Counted from the stretch's first letter, positions 51,571-60,519 are shown. The stretch: DNA of 64,000 bases from Acanthamoeba sp. SK_2022b (GCA_027943245.1 JANDJZ010001759.1:30121-94120), one strand, 5' to 3'. Notes: generated by a model from the letters alone, not told the origin. Numbers and translations: made by a program.

Positions 51571-53235
51571 ATGAGCAACCCAACCCCCTGGTGGCAGAAC
51601 GGCGTCATCTACCAAATTTATCCGAAGAGTTTTCAGGACAGCACCGGCAACGGCTACGGCGATTTGGCCGGCGTGACCCGGCGGCTGGACTATCTGCAGG
51701 AGCTGGGCGTCGACGCCATCTGGCTGACGCCGGTCTACGTCTCACCCCAGGTGGACAACGGCTATGACGTGGCGGACTACTGCGCCATCGATCCGGCTTA
51801 CGGCACCATGGCGGACTTCGAGCAGCTGGTCGCCGCTGCCCACCGACGCGGCATCCGCATCGTGATGGACATGGTGTTCAACCACACCTCAACTGAGCAC
51901 CCGTGGTTCAAGGCCGCGCAGGATCGCCACAGCCCGTATCGCCAGTTTTACGTCTGGCGCGACGGCGAGGGGGAGATACCGCCGAACAACTGGCGCTCCA
52001 AATTCGGCGGCAATGCCTGGCAGTGGCACGCCGACAGCGGCCAGTACTACCTGCACCTGTTCGCTACCGAGCAGGCGGATCTCAACTGGGAACACCCGCC
52101 GGTGCGCGAAGAGCTGAAGAAAGTGTGTCAGTTCTGGGCGGACAAAGGCGTCGACGGCCTGCGCCTCGACGTGATCAACCTGGTGTCCAAGCAGCAGGAT
52201 TTCCCGTCCGACAGCCAGGGCGACGGCCGCCGCTTCTACACCGACGGCCCGCGCATTCACGAGTTCCTGCAGGAGATGAGCCGCGATGTGTTTCAGCCGC
52301 GCGGCCTGATGACGGTGGGCGAGATGTCTTCCACCACGCTTGAGCATTGCCAGCAGTACGCGGCGCAGAGCGGCGAAGAGCTGTCGATGACCTTCAACTT
52401 CCACCACCTGAAGGTAGACTACGCCGGCGGCGAAAAATGGACGCGGGCGGCGCCGGATTACGTGGAGTTAAAGCAGATCTTCCGCCACTGGCAGCAAGGG
52501 ATGCATAACCGCGCCTGGAACGCACTGTTCTGGTGTAACCACGATCAGCCGCGCATCGTGTCGCGCTTCGGCGATGAAGGCGCACTGCGGGTGCCGGCCG
52601 CCAAAATGCTGGCGATGGTGCTGCACGGCATGCAGGGCACCCCTTATATCTATCAGGGTGAAGAGATCGGCATGACCAACCCCGGCTTCCGCGCCATCGA
52701 GCAGTACCGCGACGTGGAAAGCCTGAACATGTACGCCGAGCTGAGCGCCCAGGACCGCGGCGACGCCGAACTGCTGGCGATCCTGGCGGACAAATCGCGC
52801 GACAACGGCCGCACGCCGATGCAGTGGAGCGCCGCCCCGCACGCCGGTTTCACCACCGGCACGCCGTGGATCGGCTGCGCCGAGAACTACCCGCAGATCA
52901 ACGCCGACGCGGCGCTGGCCGATCTCGACTCGGTGTTTTACGCCTACCGCCAACTGATCATCCTGCGCAAGCAGTATCCGCTGCTGACCCACGGCGACTA
53001 TCAGGATCTGGCGCCGGATCACCCGGCGCTGTGGTGCTATCAGCGCAGCTGGAACGGCCAGCGCCTGCTGGTGGTGGCCAACCTGAGCCGCGAGCCGCTG
53101 GCCTGGGCGGCGGAAGGCGTGGAAGCCTCCGCCCAGTGGCGCCCGCTGATGAGCAACTACAGCGACTCGGCGGATCAGCCGCAGGCGCTGACGCTGCGGC
53201 CGTTCGAAGCGGTGTGGTGGCTGCTCGAAGACTGA
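51571..53235 (+). CDS. treC: Trehalose-6-phosphate hydrolase (GH13)
   Basis: 554 residues. GH13 motifs are visible: DMVFNHTS, GLRLDVINLVSK with the nucleophile Asp, VGEMSS with the acid Glu, and FWCNHDQPR. It splits trehalose-6-phosphate into glucose and glucose-6-phosphate in the cytosol. It is co-transcribed with treB. A ribosome site AAAGGT lies upstream, and a GC hairpin (53242-53265) follows. Confidence 0.96.
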   Translation: MSNPTPWWQNGVIYQIYPKSFQDSTGNGYGDLAGVTRRLDYLQELGVDAIWLTPVYVSPQVDNGYDVADYCAIDPAYGTMADFEQLVAAAHRRGIRIVMDMVFNHTSTEHPWFKAAQDRHSPYRQFYVWRDGEGEIPPNNWRSKFGGNAWQWHADSGQYYLHLFATEQADLNWEHPPVREELKKVCQFWADKGVDGLRLDVINLVSKQQDFPSDSQGDGRRFYTDGPRIHEFLQEMSRDVFQPRGLMTVGEMSSTTLEHCQQYAAQSGEELSMTFNFHHLKVDYAGGEKWTRAAPDYVELKQIFRHWQQGMHNRAWNALFWCNHDQPRIVSRFGDEGALRVPAAKMLAMVLHGMQGTPYIYQGEEIGMTNPGFRAIEQYRDVESLNMYAELSAQDRGDAELLAILADKSRDNGRTPMQWSAAPHAGFTTGTPWIGCAENYPQINADAALADLDSVFYAYRQLIILRKQYPLLTHGDYQDLAPDHPALWCYQRSWNGQRLLVVANLSREPLAWAAEGVEASAQWRPLMSNYSDSADQPQALTLRPFEAVWWLLED

Positions 53236-53241
53236 CCCCGC

Positions 53242-53265
53242 AGGGCGCGGCGAACGCTGCGCCCT
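53242..53265. terminator. Hairpin after treC
   Basis: AGGGCGC and GCGCCCT pair, with an inner GCG/CGC after single mismatches. It lies between convergent treC and the reductase gene; it overlaps the very end of the reductase coding region. No T-run. Confidence 0.5.
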
Positions 53266-53788
53266 ACAATGTCCCCATCAGCGCCACCACCCCGGCGGCC
53301 GCTTGCGCCAACTGCTCATCGCTCATGTCGCTCACGCCCTGCACCAGGTGCGGCGGCAGATAATCCATGCCGGTCAGGTTAGCCAGCGCGTGGAACGGCA
53401 GCAGCAGATCCTGCACCGGATAGCGGTTGTAGCCTGCCGGCGTGTAGGCCTGCGCGTTGCCGCCGGTGCTCACCACCAACTGCAGCGGCTTGCCATGCAG
53501 TTTGGTGCCCTCGCTGCCGTAGGCGAAACCATAAGTTAATACCGCGTCCTGCCATTCGCGCAGGATCGCCGGCGAGCTGTACCAGAAAAACGGGAACATC
53601 ATCACCACCGCATCGTGGCTTTCCAGCAGCTCCTGTTCGCGCGCCACGTCGATGCGGTAATCCGGGTAAGCGCGGATCAGTTCGTGCACGGTCACGTTAG
53701 GCAGCGGGCGCACGGCCTCGATCAGCGCCTGGTTGATGCGCGACTCGTCGGGGGTGCGGTGGGCGGTTAACACTAAAATGCGTGACAT
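53264..53788 (-). CDS. Flavodoxin-fold NAD(P)H oxidoreductase (MdaB/KefF-like)
   Basis: 174 residues. The N-terminal RILVLTAHRTPDESRINQAL is the FMN-phosphate loop, then MMFPFFWYSSPAILREWQD and the GNAQAYTP loop typical of the NQO-like flavodoxin_2 family. It would reduce quinones or aldehydes with NAD(P)H. Start: ATG 53788 with AAGGA 7 nt upstream; the frame extends to 53830 without need. It is divergent from a LysR regulator, which probably controls it. Confidence 0.85.
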   Translation of the reverse strand: MSRILVLTAHRTPDESRINQALIEAVRPLPNVTVHELIRAYPDYRIDVAREQELLESHDAVVMMFPFFWYSSPAILREWQDAVLTYGFAYGSEGTKLHGKPLQLVVSTGGNAQAYTPAGYNRYPVQDLLLPFHALANLTGMDYLPPHLVQGVSDMSDEQLAQAAAGVVALMGTL

Positions 53789-53894
53789 AAAGGATTCCTT
53801 GAACGTAAAGAAGATGAGGCATTTTTCCATTTCTGCCGCTTCGGGTGTAGGCTGTTCAAGGTCACTTCAATTTCAACCGAAAGTATCAACCACT

Positions 53895-54809
53895 ATGTCG
53901 CTGCCCTTTGACGTGCACCGCCTGCTGCCGGCCTTCCTCGCCGCCGCGCAGGCGCAAAATTTCTCCGCCGCCGCCCGCCAGCTGGGCGTCACGCCGGCGG
54001 CGGTCAGCAAAAATATCCGCGCGCTGGAAGAGAAGCTGGCGCTGCGGCTGTTTCAGCGCAACACCCATAACGTGCTGCTGACCGACGAGGGCAAAGCGCT
54101 GCTGGCGCAGGTGGCGCCGCTGTGGCAGGCGTTGGCGGCGACGCTGGAAAGCGCCGGCGGCGAGCGGCAGGCGCCGGCCGGGGTGGTGCGCGTCACGATG
54201 ATCCCCGGCTTCGGCCGCCAGATGCTGATGCCGTTGATCCCGCAATTTCTGGCGCGCTACCCGCAGATCGATCTCGATCTGTCGCTGGATGCCCGGGTGG
54301 TGAATCTGGTGGGCGAAGGCTTCGACGTCGGCATCGGCAGCCGGGTCGATCCCGACAGCCGGCTGGTGGCGCGCCCGCTCTACCCGATGCACATGGTGCT
54401 GGCGGCGTCGCCCGACTATCTGGCGCGGCGCGGTGAACCGCAAACGCCGCACGACCTGCTGCGGCACGACTGCCTGCTGCACCGCAACCCCAGCAACGGC
54501 CGCCACGTCAAATGGCAGCTGCGCCATCAGGGTGAAACGCTGGCGCTGGATCTGAACGGCCGATTGGTGGTGAGCCGCCCGGAAATGTTGCTGGATGCGG
54601 CGCTGGCCGGGCTGGGCATCGTCAACCTGGCGCGCTGGTACCTCGAAAAGCACTTTGAGCAGGGCACGCTGCGGCCGGTGCTGGCGGAGTGCTGGCCGCG
54701 CCCGGTGCAGCTGTGGCTCTATTACGCCTCGGCGGATCTGCCGCCGCGGGTGCGCGTCTGGGTCGACTTTCTGCTGGAACATTTCCGCGATCGGCCAGTG
54801 AGCGATTGA
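53895..54809 (+). CDS. LysR-family transcriptional regulator
   Basis: 304 residues. The N-terminal helix-turn-helix is clear (FLAAAQAQNFSAAARQLGVT, AAVSKNIRALEEKLALRLF), followed by the LysR substrate-binding domain with GFDVGIGSRVDPDSRLVARP. It is divergent from the flavodoxin-fold reductase with a 106-bp shared promoter region, the usual layout for regulator and target. The open frame extends to 53733 but that part overlaps the reductase gene; ATG 53895 fits family length. Effector unknown, perhaps a quinone or electrophile. Confidence 0.88.
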   Translation: MSLPFDVHRLLPAFLAAAQAQNFSAAARQLGVTPAAVSKNIRALEEKLALRLFQRNTHNVLLTDEGKALLAQVAPLWQALAATLESAGGERQAPAGVVRVTMIPGFGRQMLMPLIPQFLARYPQIDLDLSLDARVVNLVGEGFDVGIGSRVDPDSRLVARPLYPMHMVLAASPDYLARRGEPQTPHDLLRHDCLLHRNPSNGRHVKWQLRHQGETLALDLNGRLVVSRPEMLLDAALAGLGIVNLARWYLEKHFEQGTLRPVLAECWPRPVQLWLYYASADLPPRVRVWVDFLLEHFRDRPVSD

Positions 54810-54844
54810 CGACTGTTCAGCTTGCGCACGCTCTTCCGTTTTCC

Positions 54845-54858
54845 TTGTTCTACATCAA
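54845..54858 (+). promoter_or_regulatory. FNR-like site of nrdD
   Basis: TTGTTCTACATCAA matches the FNR/CRP-type consensus TTGAT-N4-ATCAA except for one base. An oxygen-responsive site here suits an anaerobic reductase. Confidence 0.7.
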
Positions 54859-54873
54859 AAGAATCTCGCCAAT

Positions 54874-54920
54874 ATCTATATATAGTGCATTAAGAATTGC
54901 GAACACCTATATATAGTAGT
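54874..54920 (+). promoter_or_regulatory. Two NrdR boxes of nrdD
   Basis: CTATATATAG occurs at 54876-54885 and 54907-54916, each inside a 16-bp NrdR-type box (for example ACCTATATATAGTAGT). The centres are 31 bp apart, three helical turns, the standard spacing for NrdR pairs. NrdR represses ribonucleotide reductase genes when dATP is high. Confidence 0.88.
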
Positions 54921-54984
54921 TATCCACAAAATCATCCACACGCCGCCACAGCCCTTGCGCGCTGCGGCTTTGCCCTGTGGATAA
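54920..54984. promoter_or_regulatory. DnaA boxes in the nrdD leader region
   Basis: TTATCCACA (54920-54928) and its inverse TGTGGATAA (54976-54984) are perfect consensus DnaA boxes. TCATCCACA at 54932-54940 is a one-mismatch neighbour. The first overlaps the downstream NrdR box. Confidence 0.7.
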
Positions 54985-55053
54985 GCGAAATTTGACGGTT
55001 GCTCGCCACGCCAGGCGGGTATGAACGCTCCCTCGGGGAACAAGGAGTACAAC

Positions 55054-57192
55054 GTGAAACCAGTAGTGATTAAGCGGGACGGTTGCCAGGTACCTTTTGA
55101 CGAAGCGCGCATCGCGCAGGCCATTGAGCGCGCCGCGCTGGCGGTGGGCGTGGTTGACGCCGACTACTGCGCCACCGTCGCCCGCGTGGTCGCTCAGCGC
55201 ATGGAGCAGCAGCCGCGCGTCGATATCCACGAGATCCAGCAGGCGGTGGAAAACCAGCTGATGGCCGGCGAGTACAAACAGCTGGCGCGCGCCTATATCG
55301 AATACCGCCACGATCGCGACGTGGCGCGCGAGCTGCGCGGCCGCCTGAACCAGGAGATTCGCGGCCTGGTCGAGCAGAGCAACCGCGCGCTGCTGAACGA
55401 GAACGCCAACAAGGACAGCAAGGTGATCCCCACCCAGCGCGACCTGCTGGCGGGCATCGTCGCCAAACACTACGCCAAGCAGCACATCCTGCCGCGCGAC
55501 GTGGTGCTGGCCCATGAACGCGGCGAAATTCACTACCACGATCTCGACTACTCGCCGTTCTTCCCGATGTTCAACTGCATGCTGATCGATCTGAAAGGCA
55601 TGCTGACCAACGGCTTCAAGATGGGCAACGCCGAGATTGAGCCGCCGAAGTCGATCTCCACCGCCACCGCCGTGACCGCGCAGATCATCGCCCAGGTCGC
55701 CAGCCATATCTATGGCGGCACCACCATCAACCGCATCGATGAAATTCTGGCGCCGTTCGTCGACGAGAGCTTCCGCAAACACCTGCAGGTGGCGGAGGAA
55801 TGGCAGATCCCGGACGCCAAAGGCTATGCCATGGCGCGTACCGAGAAAGAGTGTTACGACGCCTTCCAGTCGCTGGAGTACGAGGTCAACACCCTGCACA
55901 CCGCCAACGGCCAGACGCCGTTCGTCACCTTCGGCTTCGGCCTCGGCACCAGCTGGGAGTCGCGCCTGATCCAGCGCTCAATCCTGAAAAACCGCATCGC
56001 CGGGCTGGGCAAAAACCGCAAGACCGCCGTGTTCCCCAAGCTGGTGTTCGCCATCCGCGACGGCCTCAACCACCAGTACGGCGATCCGAACTACGACATC
56101 AAGCAGCTGGCGCTGGAGTGCGCCAGCAAGCGCATGTACCCGGATATTCTCAACTACGATCAGGTGGTGAAGGTCACCGGCTCGTTCAAAACGCCGATGG
56201 GCTGCCGCAGCTTCCTCGGCACCTACGAGCAGGACGGCGAACTGGTGCACGACGGCCGCAACAACATCGGCGTCATCAGCCTCAACCTGCCGCGCATCGC
56301 GCTGGAGGCGATGGGCGATGAGTCGCGCTTCTGGACGCTGCTGGATCAGCGCCTGCAGCTGGCGAAAAAGGCCCTGATGACGCGCATCGCCCGGCTGGAA
56401 GGCATCAAGGCGCGGGTGGCACCAATCTTGTACATGGAAGGCGCCTGCGGCGTGCGGCTCAAGGCCGACGACAACATCGCCGATATCTTCAAGAACGGCC
56501 GCGCCTCAATCTCGCTGGGCTATATCGGCCTGCACGAAACCATCAACGCGCTGTTCGGCGGCGAAAACCACGTGTATGACGACGAAGCGCTGCGCGCCAA
56601 AGCGGTGGCGATCGTCGCGCGGCTACGCGCCGCCGTCGACGCCTGGAAAGACGAGACCGGCTACGGCTTCAGCCTCTACAGCACGCCGAGCGAGAACCTG
56701 TGCGATCGCTTCTGCCGGCTGGACACCGCCGATTTCGGCGTGGTGCCGGGCGTCACCGACAAGGGCTATTACACCAATAGCTTCCACCTTGACGTGGAGA
56801 AGAAAGTTAACCCGTATGACAAGCTGGACTTCGAAGCGCCCTACCCGCCGTTGGCCAGCGGCGGCTTCATCTGCTACGGCGAGTACCCGAACCTGCAGCA
56901 CAACCTGAAGGCGCTGGAAGACGTGTGGGACTACAGCTACAGCCGGGTGCCTTACTACGGCACCAACACGCCGATCGACGAGTGCTACGAGTGCGGCTTC
57001 ACCGGTGAATTCTCCTGCACCAGCAAGGGCTTCACCTGCCCGAAATGCGGCAATCACGACTCGGCCAAGGTCTCGGTCACCCGCCGGGTGTGCGGCTACC
57101 TCGGCAGCCCCGATGCCCGGCCGTTCAACGCCGGCAAGCAGGAAGAGGTGAAACGCCGGGTGAAACACCTCGGCAACGGGCAGCTCGGCTGA
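55054..57192 (+). CDS. nrdD: Anaerobic ribonucleoside-triphosphate reductase
   Basis: 712 residues from GTG 55054, exactly the E. coli length, with AAGGAG 6 nt upstream; an ATG at 55021 would add 11 unneeded residues. The N-terminal ATP-cone begins VIKRDGCQVPFDEARI. The zinc site is CYECGFTG...CPKCG, and the glycyl-radical loop RVCGYLGSPDARPF lies near residue 681. It makes dNTPs without oxygen using formate, after activation by NrdG. Upstream FNR, NrdR and DnaA sites suggest oxygen, dATP and cell-cycle control. nrdG follows after a 168-bp gap. Confidence 0.97.
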   Translation: MKPVVIKRDGCQVPFDEARIAQAIERAALAVGVVDADYCATVARVVAQRMEQQPRVDIHEIQQAVENQLMAGEYKQLARAYIEYRHDRDVARELRGRLNQEIRGLVEQSNRALLNENANKDSKVIPTQRDLLAGIVAKHYAKQHILPRDVVLAHERGEIHYHDLDYSPFFPMFNCMLIDLKGMLTNGFKMGNAEIEPPKSISTATAVTAQIIAQVASHIYGGTTINRIDEILAPFVDESFRKHLQVAEEWQIPDAKGYAMARTEKECYDAFQSLEYEVNTLHTANGQTPFVTFGFGLGTSWESRLIQRSILKNRIAGLGKNRKTAVFPKLVFAIRDGLNHQYGDPNYDIKQLALECASKRMYPDILNYDQVVKVTGSFKTPMGCRSFLGTYEQDGELVHDGRNNIGVISLNLPRIALEAMGDESRFWTLLDQRLQLAKKALMTRIARLEGIKARVAPILYMEGACGVRLKADDNIADIFKNGRASISLGYIGLHETINALFGGENHVYDDEALRAKAVAIVARLRAAVDAWKDETGYGFSLYSTPSENLCDRFCRLDTADFGVVPGVTDKGYYTNSFHLDVEKKVNPYDKLDFEAPYPPLASGGFICYGEYPNLQHNLKALEDVWDYSYSRVPYYGTNTPIDECYECGFTGEFSCTSKGFTCPKCGNHDSAKVSVTRRVCGYLGSPDARPFNAGKQEEVKRRVKHLGNGQLG

Positions 57193-57360
57193 AAAGCGCC
57201 GTGCAACCTATGCAGAAGCCTGTTCATCAGGCGTGATTGTCGCAGCCAGTTTGCCTTCGGCCAGCGCGCACAAACCGCAGCGTACAGGCAGTACGTGAGG
57301 ATTGGGAGCACTGCCCGGAGGCAAAATGACCAGTAAAATAGCCTGATGGGCAGGCCTCAC

Positions 57361-57825
57361 ATGAATTATCACCAGTATTACCCAATCGACGTGGTCAACG
57401 GCCCCGGCACCCGCTGCACGCTGTTTGTCGCCGGCTGCGTGCACCAGTGCCCCGGTTGCTACAACAAAAGCACCTGGCGGCTCAACTCCGGCCAGCCGTT
57501 TACCCCGGCGCTGGAAGACCGCATCATCACCGATCTGAACGATTCGCGCGTGCCGCGCCAGGGGCTGTCACTCTCCGGCGGCGATCCGCTGCATCCGGCC
57601 AACGTGCCGAGCATCTTAACGCTGGTGAAACGGGTGCGCGCCGAGTGCCCCGGCAAGGATATCTGGCTGTGGACCGGCTACCGGCTGGCGGAGCTGGACG
57701 CACAGCAAATGCAGGTGGTGGACAGGATCAACGTGCTGATCGACGGCAAGTTCGTGCAGGATTTGAAAGACCCGGCGCTGATCTGGCGCGGCAGCAGCAA
57801 CCAGGTGGTGCATAGGTTGCGATGA
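57361..57825 (+). CDS. nrdG: NrdD-activating radical SAM enzyme
   Basis: 154 residues, the E. coli length. The radical SAM motif CVHQCPGC gives CxxxCxxC at about residues 26-33, and LSLSGGDPLHP is the SAM-binding GGD-type segment. It makes the glycyl radical on NrdD. Start: ATG 57361 (MNYHQYYP) fits the family; an in-frame ATG at 57346 adds 5 residues and overlaps the stop of a six-codon minicistron (57326-57346, TGATG). It is convergent with the RelE-like toxin, 5 bp apart. Confidence 0.95.
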   Translation: MNYHQYYPIDVVNGPGTRCTLFVAGCVHQCPGCYNKSTWRLNSGQPFTPALEDRIITDLNDSRVPRQGLSLSGGDPLHPANVPSILTLVKRVRAECPGKDIWLWTGYRLAELDAQQMQVVDRINVLIDGKFVQDLKDPALIWRGSSNQVVHRLR

Positions 57826-57830
57826 CAACG

Positions 57831-58106
57831 CTAGTTTGGAAATTTCTCACGCTGGTGGACAATCGAGAAAACCTTAATAACATCATCGACGAAGATATAC
57901 ACCAGCAACAGAGAGGCCTTGTTAATTAGCAGCTTGCGCGCCTTCCCATACCAAGGCTTACCTAACTCAGGATGATCCAGCAGGCGCTTTACCGCTTTAT
58001 CTATCTCGTTATCAGCCTGCACTGCCGCCTGTGGATTGAAAATATAAAGAAACTCAAAAATACGTTCCCTGTCCCGTAGCGCTGCATTATCCCATTCGAT
58101 ACGCAT
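57831..58106 (-). CDS. RelE/ParE-family toxin of a type II TA pair
   Basis: 91 residues with the compact RelE/ParE fold: RIEWDNAALRDRERIFEFL start, LLDHPELGKPWYGKARKLL, and a C-terminal KVFSIVHQREKFP ending in the basic-aromatic pattern. Family members cut mRNA at the ribosome or act on gyrase. The antitoxin gene is 8 nt upstream on the same strand. The full frame appears intact. It sits directly at the 3' end of nrdG, so the pair inserted without breaking it. Confidence 0.83.
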   Translation of the reverse strand: MRIEWDNAALRDRERIFEFLYIFNPQAAVQADNEIDKAVKRLLDHPELGKPWYGKARKLLINKASLLLVYIFVDDVIKVFSIVHQREKFPN

Positions 58107-58114
58107 AACGATCC

Positions 58115-58402
58115 CTATTTTCGGTCGTATTTCGCTCTAATTTTTGCCTTAAAGGCATCCATGCTTTTTTCTACTTCTTGTTGGCTAAGGTAGACAGCAT
58201 TACCCTCATGCAGACGGGAAAAAGCTGCATCCACCTTATCTTTCAACCAATTTTCGTGCTCCTCCGCGGCCCGTTGCTCATCAGCCATTTGCTCCGCCAA
58301 GCGGCGGCAGGCTTCACTCAATGTCGTTCCTTTAGCTTCCGCGGCCTTTTGCGCCAAACGCTTGGTTTCATCTTCGATGCGAAACTGGATGCGACTTTCC
58401 AT
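58115..58402 (-). CDS. RelB/DinJ-type antitoxin
   Basis: 95 residues. The N-terminal ribbon-helix-helix reads RIQFRIEDETKRLAQKAAEA and TTLSEACRRLAEQM, followed by a long charged helix that would wrap the toxin. It precedes the RelE-like gene by 8 nt, the usual antitoxin-first order. It should neutralise the toxin and repress the operon. Ribosome site AGGAGG-type sequence (GGAGGAGCAAAG) stands before ATG 58402. Confidence 0.82.
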   Translation of the reverse strand: MESRIQFRIEDETKRLAQKAAEAKGTTLSEACRRLAEQMADEQRAAEEHENWLKDKVDAAFSRLHEGNAVYLSQQEVEKSMDAFKAKIRAKYDRK

Positions 58403-58507
58403 CTTTGCTCCTCCTGCAATCGCACGATGGCGACACTAAATCTTGAACAGAAACGTTAGCACATTTGTGACAACGATATCGAGGTAAAAGGTCGTTTTTT
58501 GAACATT

Positions 58508-59563
58508 TTACACCAACCCCATCCCCACCACGCCGGTCAGTGCGCCGCACAGCGCCACCAGCGCCGCCGTCAGGCACAGCGCCCGGGCGGAGAAGGCCTT
58601 GCTGAGCATCAGCAGCGAAGGCAGGCTAACCGCCGGTAGGGTCATCAGCAGTGCCAGCGCCGGGCCTGCGCCCATGCCCGCCAGCATCATGGTCTGTACG
58701 ATCGGGATTTCCGCCGCGGTGGGGATAACGAACAAGCAGCCGACTATCGCCAGCGCGATGATCCACAGCAGGCTATTGTCGACGGCGCCGTCGGCGTGCG
58801 GGAACAGCCAGACTCGCGCCGCGCCCAGCGCCAGCACCGCCAGCACATAGATCGGAATGGTCGACCAAAACAGCGCCCACAGCGCTTTGCCCCAGCGGGC
58901 GAGGAACGGCCGCTCGTCGCTCTGCGCCGTCATCAGCGGCGGCTGCGGCGCGGCGGGCTGCGGGTCGTTGGCAGTCACGCGCTGCACCAGCCAGGCGATG
59001 CCCAGCACCATCACCACGCCCGCCACCAGGCGGATGGCGGCGAACGGCCAACCGAGCACAAACCCCATAAACACCAGCGTCGCCGGGTTCAGTACCGGGT
59101 TGGCGAGCCAAAAGGCCAGCGCGGCGCCGCTGGATACCGACTGGCGGCGCATGCCGGCGGCAACCGGTGCGGCGCAGCAGGTGCACATCATGCCCGGCAG
59201 CGCGATCAGCGCCCCCAGCACGGTGCCGGAAAAACGCCGGTGGCCGAGCGAGCGCGCCAGCCAGTCGCGCGGGATCAGCACCTGCACCAGCGAGCCTAAC
59301 AGCACGCCGAGCAGCGCCGCCTTCCACACTGCGGTGAAGTAGACCAGCGCGTACTGCCAGGCCGCCAGCCAGGGGCTCGCGGCGCCGTCGGCCAGGATCG
59401 ATTTGCCGATCGAGTGGCTGTCCGCCGCCACGAACGCCTTGCCGTAGTAAGGCTGCCATTTGACGTAGTAGAGGCCGACGGCCACCACCAGCAGAAACAG
59501 GATCGGTTTCCACAGCGGCCAGGCGCGTGGGGCGGGTTCAGGGGCGTTCAGAGGTTGCGGCAT
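58508..59563 (-). CDS. ArsP_1/DUF318-family permease
   Basis: 351 residues with about 8-10 membrane helices in two halves. The family motif PGMMCTCCAAPVAAGMRR (about 132-149), LANPVLNPATLVFMG and the repeated PTAAEIPIVQTMMLAGMGAGPAL are clear. The CTCC cysteines are typical of the YraQ/ArsP_1 permeases, some of which export trivalent organoarsenicals. The substrate here is unknown; no ars genes are nearby. A central soluble loop (about 195-225) connects the halves. It is divergent from the phn operon. Confidence 0.82.
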   Translation of the reverse strand: MPQPLNAPEPAPRAWPLWKPILFLLVVAVGLYYVKWQPYYGKAFVAADSHSIGKSILADGAASPWLAAWQYALVYFTAVWKAALLGVLLGSLVQVLIPRDWLARSLGHRRFSGTVLGALIALPGMMCTCCAAPVAAGMRRQSVSSGAALAFWLANPVLNPATLVFMGFVLGWPFAAIRLVAGVVMVLGIAWLVQRVTANDPQPAAPQPPLMTAQSDERPFLARWGKALWALFWSTIPIYVLAVLALGAARVWLFPHADGAVDNSLLWIIALAIVGCLFVIPTAAEIPIVQTMMLAGMGAGPALALLMTLPAVSLPSLLMLSKAFSARALCLTAALVALCGALTGVVGMGLV

Positions 59564-59631
59564 GGTCGCGGCCAGAGTCAGTCAACAGAGGCGCCAGCAT
59601 AGCGCGCCGCCGCCGCCCGTGCACGCCCGGG

Positions 59632-59649
59632 CTGTCCTAAATAGTTCAT
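59632..59649 (+). promoter_or_regulatory. Possible Pho box upstream of phnF
   Basis: CTGTCCT-AAAT-AGTTCAT resembles the PhoB direct repeat CTGTCAT-N4-CTGTCAY; the first half fits well, the second poorly. It lies about 140 bp before phnF. A 14-codon open frame (59733-59777) also lies in this leader, without clear importance. Confidence 0.35.
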
Positions 59650-59790
59650 CTGTTCGCCACCGACGCGTAACGCGATTGTCATCTGCGCCCGGCACCATGA
59701 TGCCAACTTGAAAACCACAGGGTAGACGCACGATGAAACGCACCGCTTCCGCCTTCATCGCACAGCCATCGGTATGACGAGGTTTTTATT

Positions 59791-60519
59791 ATGATGGAGT
59801 TATCTAGACATCCGACCACTTACCCCACCCGCTATCAGCAGATCGCCGCACAACTGGAACAGGAGCTGCGCACGCAATACCGCTGCGGCGACTACCTGCC
59901 TTCGGAACAGCAGCTGGCCGAGCGTTATCAGGTCAATCGCCACACCCTTCGCCGCGCGGTGGATCAGCTGGTAGAGCGCGGCTGGCTGCAGCGCCGCCAC
60001 GGCGTCGGCATTCTGGTGCTGATGCGGCCTTACGACTACCCGCTGCACGCCAACACCCGCTTCAGCCAGAACCTGTTCGAGCAGGGCAGCCACCCCACCA
60101 GTGAGCGCTTACTCGCTGTCTTGCGCCCGTGCAATGGGCATGTCGCCAGCGCACTCTCGCGTGAAGAAGGCGAAATGGTGATCCACCTGCGCACCCTGCG
60201 CCGGGTCAACGGCGTGCCGATGAGCGTGATCGACCACTATCTGCCCGATCTGGACTGGTGGCCGGCGCTGCAGCAGTTCCACAGCGGTTCGCTGCACCAG
60301 TTTATCGAACAGCACCTCCAGCAGCCGCTGACCCGCCGCCAGACGCGCATCAGCGCGCGCCGCGCGCAGGCCAAAGAGAGCCGGCTGCTGGAGATCGCCA
60401 CCCACGCGCCGCTGCTGTGCGTGCGCACCCTTAACGTCCGCAGCGGCGGCGAAGACGTGGCGGAATACTCCGTCAGCCTGGCCCGCGCCGACATGATTGA
60501 ACTGACGATGGAGCACTGA
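59791..60519 (+). CDS. phnF: PhnF, GntR/HutC-family regulator
   Basis: 242 residues. A GntR winged helix-turn-helix (YQQIAAQLEQELRTQYRCGD, LPSEQQLAERYQVNRHTLRR, GVGILV) is joined to a UTRA sensor domain ending SVSLARADMIELTM. It fits PhnF (E. coli 241 aa), the presumed repressor of the phn genes. It is first of phnFGHIJK; phnG starts directly at its stop (TGAATG). A second Met directly follows the first. Confidence 0.92.
   Translation: MMELSRHPTTYPTRYQQIAAQLEQELRTQYRCGDYLPSEQQLAERYQVNRHTLRRAVDQLVERGWLQRRHGVGILVLMRPYDYPLHANTRFSQNLFEQGSHPTSERLLAVLRPCNGHVASALSREEGEMVIHLRTLRRVNGVPMSVIDHYLPDLDWWPALQQFHSGSLHQFIEQHLQQPLTRRQTRISARRAQAKESRLLEIATHAPLLCVRTLNVRSGGEDVAEYSVSLARADMIELTMEH

Noticed and set aside
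59733..59777. 14-codon upstream frame before phnF
   Set aside because: It has only a weak ribosome site and no attenuator-like structure; kept as a note, not a gene.
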